This document shows, piece after piece, positions 58,037 to 64,000 of a stretch of 64,000 nt of DNA (position 1 is its first letter; each line of letters begins with the position of its first letter). The stretch comes from Platerodrilus igneus (Eukaryota > Arthropoda > Insecta > Coleoptera > Lycidae). The stretch covers positions 1,364,001-1,428,000 of the forward strand of contig JARFIW010000003.1 in the NCBI GenBank assembly GCA_036346225.1, given 5' to 3'. The notes under the pieces are model-generated. The model had not been told where the DNA came from and searched no databases. It was given only the letters and a program-made list of their open reading frames with translations. A program made the translations under genes and the position numbers.

Positions 58037-59471
58037 ATAGTCTTTGCAATTTCTAAATAGACCTGCGTCATTACAATTTGTGACGTCAAACTGTAGCGAC
58101 GTTGCCACTACCAAAATCCTGTTGCCGCATGACTATATTAGCGCCATCCGTAGAATACAGAGATTGAAAATATTTAATAGCAGATGACGAATGTGATTTG
58201 TGACTTTTTAAAAAAGTATTTTTTAGGATACATTTCTATGGACAATAATGCAGATTAAAGTCATTAATTAACAATATATTTTATTTACTTCTTTATTTTT
58301 ACCACTGAGTATATTTTAAATATAGTTGCGTATTTCTAATGCTCCTAATTTTATGGCCATTAGTATATTATACCAGACACGGAATAATAACTACAGTTAT
58401 TCAAGAGGTTATGTTATTGGAATTATAATTTAAACGTTTTGATTACACAAATTGAGATAGAAAAGGAACAAAATTACAATTCCATTTGTAAGTAAAATTC
58501 TCATTAGTTTTGAAAATTAAGATATATCACTTTAAAATAATCTTTTAGATTTCTCTGAAATCATCTACAAAGACTAAAGTTATGTTATATACAATGCAAA
58601 CGAAGGATTTAACACTTTCAAATCACCCTAAAATTTGTGATGATCATTTCACTTCTGATTATTAGTAAACAACCGTTGATTGAGGTTCCTAATACCTCAA
58701 TCAACGATGATACTGACTATGGAGATAACTTGCAATTTTAGATTTTTACTGGGAACATTAACAATCCTTTAACAGTTATGCTTTTCTTGAATAATGACAT
58801 ACCGTTGATTGAGGTATTGGGAAAGATATTGAATCACTGCCAAATAAATCGTAGCTCCTAAATGTTAGGAATCATAGATGGCTCCACGTCGGGCCATCTC
58901 TGAATTTTGACATCAACTAAATATAGCCAAAAATGATTAAAAGACGCCCGTGCCATCTATAGCTTAGAAGCTACTTTTATGAAAATCAAGTGCTTGCTGC
59001 AATGAGTGGCTTGGTTTGCAGTCTGGCTAAATATCAATTTTTAGAACGTTTTTAATCCGAATATTTGTTTATAATCAGTTTGTGTTTATAATATGTGCCG
59101 ACATATCCAAATTTTAGTTTGTAAAAGTTTTAAAAGACGTAGTTTATTTTGATTTATGTATTGAATTAAAACTGGTGGCAATATAAAAATTCCAGGTTTT
59201 ATATGGTGATTCACCATTAAAGGTAAGTATTGACTTAGATCATTGAATCTCAATCAACGCTTAGATGCACATTATTCAAACATTCTTGTAAACAATTCAT
59301 ATTACCTGTTGATTAATTGCAAAATTGTACCAGGTTGTTTGAAAGTACTAACGTTGATTGAGATATTCCTCAATCAACGGTACTAAAATATATAAGAAAA
59401 ATATAAATGCTAACTTTTAGGTTGAAACCCTTTATGTATTACATGGTGTTTTGAAGTTGAGTAGTTTAAGA
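58037..59471. other. Upstream region of THAP gene, no coding frame
   Basis: AT-rich. Apart from the motif cluster listed separately (58674-59379) I see no gene. A CAAT-like or TATA-like promoter cannot be singled out. Confidence 0.5.
58674..59379. promoter_or_regulatory. Cluster of palindromic CGTTGATTGAGGT motifs
   Basis: Six half-sites: 58674-58686 with its perfect inverse at 58694-58706 (7-bp spacer), 58803-58815 direct, 59247-59259 inverse with one change, and 59352-59364 with 59367-59379 as a second close palindrome. They occur in about 700 bp directly upstream of the THAP start codon (59472). The function is unknown; binding sites for a dimeric protein, possibly the P-type transposase itself, are a plausible inference. 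Confidence 0.6.
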
Positions 59472-59740
59472 ATGAGTACAACTGCCTGTCATCGTTGTGT
59501 ATACATAGGCTGTGGAACCTCCCGACTGGGTAGTGCATTAGCTTTTTATACATTTCCCGTTAACAATAAAAATCGTTGTAAACAATGGGTATAACGGCGG
59601 TAATTCAGCCCTGTTGGAGGTGGAATTAAAAAGAAAATGCATATGTGAAGAACACTTTAATTCGAGTTCTTTAAGGGTTCCCTCACTACCTATAAGGGGA
59701 TTGAATCGTAATGCAGTGCCTTTAATATTTGAAAAGAAAG
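59472..59740 (+). pseudogene. THAP-domain exon of P-element/THAP9-like gene
   Basis: ATG at 59472. The frame gives CHRCVYIGC, then ALAFYTFPVNNKNRCKQWV and a stop; one base over, it continues as LEVELKRKCICEEHFNSSS and LNRNAVPLIFEKKG. Together these supply the THAP zinc ligands (C-x4-C ... C-x2-H), the FP and W positions and the AVP motif. The domain binds DNA in P-type transposases and THAP proteins. The frameshift right after the Trp disables it unless an error in the sequence is involved. The exon ends in phase 1 at AAG before GTAAGT (59741). Confidence 0.75.
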
Positions 59741-59769
59741 GTAAGTTTCAGTTTGAAATTTTTGGGTTA

Positions 59770-60230
59770 TACAGGGTGTCCATATTTTAATTGCACACTA
59801 TAGGAATATCCTGAACTATAAGAGATACAGTGGTGGTTAAATTAGACAAAAGTTACCTACTTATGAGGGTATTTTATAGCTGATCTTGAACTACAAATGT
59901 TATCCATAGATTGCTAGATATTGGCTAAAATACAAATTTTGCGATTTTCAACTTTTTTTAATAACTTCGTTGTTATTATAGTTAGAAGGATGAAATTTGG
60001 CATGGTAGCATAAAACATAATTTTGCATTTAATGACAATTTATAAAATATTCTAGATTTATTACATTTTTTGTCACGATAGTCAACTTTTTTTTTGTAAT
60101 GGCCGCCATATTGGATTTTTACATCAACGTATAGAAAAAAAATTTACAATTTCAACAACGTAAAACACTTATTATTAATTTTTTAAAATAACATTATTAA
60201 GACACAAAAACGGTTTTTGTAAAAAAGATC
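59770..60230 (+). repeat. Left inverted repeat of mariner-type element
   Basis: Pairs with 61435-61890 over about 460 bp, including the block ATGGCCGCCATATTGGATTT. Unusually long for this superfamily. Confidence 0.9.
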
Positions 60231-60329
60231 CAGTGTGTTGCTGTCAAATACAATTAATTCTAAACTGTTCCTTTGTTTGCAATAATCAGTTTTGTTGTTA
60301 ATAGTTTTAAATTAAAATTTGATTAAAAT

Positions 60330-61392
60330 ATGGTGCGGTACTCGATAAACGAAAAAAAGACATGTACGACTTGTATATCAAAAGCTGCAGAAATTCTACA
60401 GAAGCTGCCCCCAAGTATCATAATCTGTACCCTGAACGAAGCCAACCAAATCGTACGTTGTTTTATAGAATATGTAAAAACATGTCCGACTGCGGTTCTA
60501 TTAACAAATCAAGAGGTAAATATCTTAAAAAGGTAGAAGCGAGTGCCGACATTAATGTATTAGCACATTTACATGATACCCCTACTGGATTGTGCAGATC
60601 TTTTGCACATGATTGCAATGTCTCCAAAAGTACAGTAAATAATATTATTAAGAGGAATAAATATCATGACTACAAATACCTGCCAGTACAAAAACTCCAT
60701 ATGGGAGATTCGGAAAGAAGATTAGCATTTTGTGAGTGGTTTATTACTCAATTAGACAATGATCCACAGTTTGCGAATAAAATTCTGTGGACCGACGAAT
60801 CTACATTTTCAAATTGTGGAATGTTTAATCGTAGAAATAAGCACTACTATTCTACAGAAAATCCACATTTGTTGCAGGAAGTAAAGAATCAAGTTCGTTC
60901 GTTTGTGAATGTTTGGTGTGGAATCTTCGATGGACGAATAATAGGCCCTTATTTCATACAAGGGAATTTAGACGGAGAGAAATATTTAGATTTTTTAATT
61001 AATGCTCTTGAAGAATTTTTAGATGAACTACCGTTAGAAGCAATTAGAAACTTACGCTGGTTTCAACATGATGGCGCACCACTTCATAATTTCAGGTTAG
61101 TAACGCAGTATTTAAATAAGCGATTTCCTCAAAGTTGGATAGGAAAGAATGGTGCTATTTCGTGGCCACCCCGTTCGCTTGGTATGAACCCGCTGGATTT
61201 TTTCTATGGGGAGATGTAAAAAATAAAGTTTATGATACTCCGTCTAATAGTGTCTAACACTTGCAGCAAAAAATAAGAAGTGCGTTACAATCGGTTAATC
61301 AAGATTCCATATCAAATGCTATTGCGCAGATGAATAAAAGTGTTCGCTTGCGTCTGGAACGGCATGGTGAACATTTTGAACATTTACTGTAA
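60330..61392 (+). pseudogene. mariner-type transposase, DD41D
   Basis: Start ATG at 60330 (MVRYSINEK); a shift near 60360 moves into the long frame 60362-61219. The helix-turn-helix region contains DTPTGLCRSFAHDCNVSKST and VNNIIKRNK. Catalytic residues: Asp in KILWTDESTF (about 60790), Asp in WFQHDGAPLHN (about 61070), Asp in NPLDFF (about 61195), with 41 residues between the second and third. That spacing defines the DD41D group (rosa-like). A one-base loss in the T-run at 61198-61203 shifts the tail; it continues to HGEHFEHLL at 61392 with one further stop near 61255. The SPD expected before NPLD is SLG. The copy is inactive. Confidence 0.88.
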
Positions 61393-61434
61393 CTTTAGTT
61401 GTGGTGTTTAACTTTCCATTATTATTTATAGGTT

Positions 61435-61890
61435 AGATCTTTTACAAAAACTGTTTTTGTATCTTAATAATGTTATTTAAAAAAATTAATGATATGTTTT
61501 ACACTGCTGAAATTGTAAATTTTTTTTCTATACGTTGATGTAAAAATCCAATATGGCGGCCATTACAAAAAAAAAAGTTGACTATTGCGACAAAAAATGT
61601 AATAAATCTAAAATATTTTGTAAATCGTCATTAAATGCAAAATTATGTTTTATGTTACCATGCCAATTTTCATCCTTCTAACTATAGTAACAAGGAAGTT
61701 ATTAAAAAAAGTTGAAAATCGCAAAATTTGTATTTTAGCCAATATCTAGCAATCTATGGATAACATTTGTAGTTCAACATCAGCTATAAAATACCCTCAT
61801 AAGGTAACTTTTGTCTAATTTAACCACCACTGTAGCTCTTATAGTTTAGGATATTCCTATAGTGTGCAATTAAAATATGGACACCCTGTA
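61435..61890 (-). repeat. Right inverted repeat of mariner-type element
   Basis: Inverted copy of 59770-60230; ends GGACACCCTGTA followed by TA. Confidence 0.9.
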
Positions 61891-62189
61891 TAGCCAGGGG
61901 TTCCCAACAGGTTACTAAAGGGCGTACTTTAATTACCTTTCAATTTTTTTATCTTAATTGCCCTGATTTAAGTCGAGACTAATATGATTTTTTGCAATAC
62001 TTTAAAATGCCTTGTTTAAATTTTATCGATTTGAATTTCATCTGAACTTTTTAATAGTGACAATATTGCTCTCAGAAACGATGGAAGTTGCAAAGTCGGT
62101 TACATGAGAAAAAAAATTGCGTATTTTAAAGATGATTAAATGACATCACCATATGTGAAATTTTCCGTTCAGACAGCACTTGTCAGAAA

Positions 62190-62627
62190 AACACCATTAA
62201 TTCAGACCAATGTTTTGATACACAAATTATCTGTTATTTAACATCCACCACATACGGTTTGACAGAGCATTTTGTACAAACACTTAAAAACAAACTTAAA
62301 TGTTTGCATTCGATTACTAATAAATCTCTAGCAGATTTAGTTTTCAACTATTTGGTTAAAACTAGTTTTGACTTAATGAAACTTGTCACATCAAAAAGAA
62401 TAACTACATCATTTGAAGCTTGTAAGCAATTTCAATGGGGTGATAGGGTTGCCGTTATAAATTATTCTAATCCAAATACCAAATGGCAATGGTGTTCTGT
62501 TAAAAATAGAGATGGAATCTTGCTCTATTCAGTGGTGTTAGACGATGGCCGAACATGGAAATGCCATATAGACCAAATGTGTGTGGTAGGGGAAATCACA
62601 AGTGATACACAATATATGTACTACTAA
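62190..62627 (+). pseudogene. Ty3/gypsy integrase C-terminal fragment
   Basis: A 122-codon frame (62259-62627) preceded by a short in-frame stretch. LTEHFVQTLKNKLKCLHS corresponds to the integrase core after its catalytic Glu region; WGDRVAVINYSN, TKWQWCSVKNRDG and DDGRTWKCHIDQM form the SH3-like C-terminus. The usual Glu-Arg is Glu-His. No other gypsy part is near, so it is an isolated remnant in the intron of the THAP gene. Confidence 0.75.
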
Positions 62628-63312
62628 AGTATGTGTTCATTTATTTTTCTCTACAAGTTTCCACCCCAACCATGTGATACAAATTTAATGATCAGTTTTT
62701 AACAATAATCATACTAACGAAATGTATAAACATTAAGTGCTATATATTATAGTGAATCTTGCATTCAAAGTGATTGTAAAATATTAAGTAAAAGATCTAG
62801 GGCTACATTTAAAAAAATTAAGTTGATAGTGGTCCTGGACAAACGAAATGTGAGATTTTAAATTTATTGTTGCTACAGTTATTACAAATGTTAGTACAAA
62901 CGCATTACCCGAGAAAACAGAAAAATAATTTCAAACTGCCAAACTTAAAGATTGTAAATTTAGCATAGCTAAAAAGTAATTTAAATAGGTTTTTCCTATT
63001 AGAGTATTAGTTATATAATTATATTATTCAAATAGGTACACTAAATGTAATTCTGAAAAGTAATTTAAAATTGTTAATTTTTAAAATTTGTAGCTTGAAG
63101 CGCATCCCTTATTTGTCAATTTTTAAAGGAAATTGCTATCAAGACCGTGTCTCTTTGTTCTACACAAACATTTATGTACTGTTGTTTATTGAAAAGTTCC
63201 TATTAAAAAATAGCCACCCCGTATACCATGGTTAATAAAAACTTCCTTAACTAATATTCTTGTACTGTTTATGTCGGGGAGTACTATGATTAATATGTTT
63301 TTCTTGTTTTAG
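62628..63312. other. Rest of the THAP-gene intron
   Basis: AT-rich, non-coding. A segment ending GCCACCCCGTATA (63225-63237) looks like one end of another mariner-type element, but no partner end was found. A pyrimidine-rich run and AG (63296-63312) form the acceptor site. Confidence 0.5.
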
Positions 63313-64000
63313 ATTCAAGTATTAGCTCAATAAAGAATGTCAATGTTAATCAGCAACTGTCAACAGAATTGACTGTATTGAAAACTGCAAATGTACGTAC
63401 CTACAGCGCTTATAGAAAGAGTGATAGTGATTCTTCTGACTCCATTGAATTCCTACAATATATAGATAAACCAAATATTAACTGCTCTTTAACAACTGCA
63501 AACAAGTACACGGAGAGTGTTGCTTTGGAGGTAGCCTCTGTTAATGAATCTACTAGTTTATTGACCATGCCAAGATCACCTGGCTCTACCCCAAGGAAAA
63601 ACAAACTGAGAGTAAAAATTACCTAATTACAAAGAACAGTGAAAAGACAACAAGCAAGAAATTCCAGGTTACAGAAAAAATGTTTGAGTTTATCCATAAC
63701 AAATATTCTAGGAAGACAAATGGCAAAGAAATCACAGCCTGTGAAAACCTTTGTTTTATGCAATGTTTTCACAAAAACAGAGCTAATGGACAATTGCAGA
63801 AAGGCAATTGGCTCTATCTTTGTATTATAAATCACCAGGACTTTATAAATTCATGCGTAACAGTTTGCAATTTGTATTACCTAGTGTATCAACCATTCAA
63901 TCATGGTTAAAAATATTGAATTTGAAATCTGGAGTGAATACCGTACTCAGTCGAAAATTGCAATTAAAAGTAAAGACCATGGCTGAACAAGAGAAGCAAT
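63313..64000 (+). pseudogene. Second exon of P-element/THAP9-like gene, cut by window end
   Basis: Begins after TTTTTCTTGTTTTAG and joins the first exon in frame (phase 1, giving DSSISSIKNVNVNQQL). Then come a Ser-rich linker (KSDSDSSDSIEFLQ), STPRKNKLRVKIT and a stop (63624-63626); the same frame continues LQRTVKRQQARNSRLQKKC, a basic coiled-coil-like piece. After a shift near 63790 it reads RQLALSLYYKSPGLYKFMRN, VLPSVSTIQSWLK and SRKLQLKVKTMAEQEKQ, the N-terminal helical region of P-element transposases. The catalytic RNase-H-like domain would lie beyond 64000. One nonsense and one frameshift indicate decay. Confidence 0.75.

Larger units (their letters stand above)
59770..61890 (+). mobile_element. 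Tc1/mariner-type transposon (DD41D) with 460-bp inverted repeats
   Basis: Termini TACAGGGTGTCCATATTTTA at both ends, inverted, flanked by TA (59768-59769, 61891-61892). The inverted repeats extend to about 60230 and from 61435, with a few per cent divergence. The single gene lies between them. The whole element (2121 bp) sits in the intron of the THAP gene. Confidence 0.92.

Noticed and set aside
63115..63237. Possible terminal repeat of another mariner-type element ending CACCCCGTATA
   Set aside because: The matching opposite end and a target duplication were not found.
1..64000. CRISPR arrays, tRNA or rRNA genes, bacterial or phage operons
   Set aside because: Tandem repeats here are zinc-finger units, minisatellites or LTRs; there are no regular spacers, no cloverleaf recognised, and the coding content is eukaryotic mobile DNA.

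Overview
This window looks like a gene-poor, AT-rich, TE-dominated piece of an arthropod genome, most likely an insect. The support is the co-occurrence of copia, several Ty3/gypsy elements, a CR1-like and an RTE-like LINE, pogo-like, Harbinger, mariner (DD41D) and P-element-like DNA transposons, plus C2H2 zinc-finger arrays with a TNERPFACNLC linker style. A beetle is a guess only. No rRNA, tRNA, CRISPR or prokaryotic operon structure was seen.

Layout. 1-2220: a decayed C2H2 zinc-finger array with an 84-bp period. 2221-4538: no gene, one roughly 31-bp tandem repeat array. 4539-13345: a three-level nest: a minus-strand CR1-like LINE (ORF1 with SGNH-esterase motifs, ORF2 endonuclease plus RT) whose 3' end seems split by a pogo/jerky-like DNA transposon (4658-9227, TA target duplication, inverted termini), itself carrying a Ty1/copia fragment inside its transposase gene. 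13592-16947: a small Ty3/gypsy element with GAAT target duplication and internal deletions. 18480-20450: a PIF/Harbinger relic. 20659-29553: a young-looking minus-strand Ty3/gypsy element with 1.5-1.8 kb LTRs, AACC target duplication, nearly intact gag-pol, and an antisense basic ORF between integrase and the 3' LTR. 33.6-48.3 kb: a decayed C2H2-type ORF family in two halves, separated by an RTE LINE that is itself split by a second large gypsy element (38233-45932). 48.3-54.3 kb: mostly unassignable DNA, an inverted RTE tail and an 81-bp-arm hairpin. 54.4-56.8 kb: a second zinc-finger array with a 435-codon ORF and decayed flanks. 56.9-58.04 kb: MITE-like palindromes. 58.6-64.0 kb: a P-element/THAP9-like split gene (THAP exon 59472-59740, second exon from 63313, running off the window) whose intron holds a DD41D mariner with about 460-bp inverted repeats and a gypsy integrase fragment. 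A cluster of palindromic 13-bp motifs lies upstream.

How it fits together. Nearly every coding region belongs to a mobile element or its debris. The two zinc-finger arrays on the same strand may be the remaining host genes, with the 52 kb between them inflated by nested insertions. Elements with readable boundaries give an order of events: LINE, then pogo-like, then copia; and C2H2-type ORF family, then RTE, then gypsy.

The best candidates for something undescribed are the antisense basic ORF of the large gypsy element (22623-23027), the palindromic motif cluster in front of the THAP gene (58674-59379), the three-finger higher-order repeat of the zinc-finger ORF, and the foldback families at 53.3 and 57.3-58.0 kb. 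None is proven by sequence reading alone.
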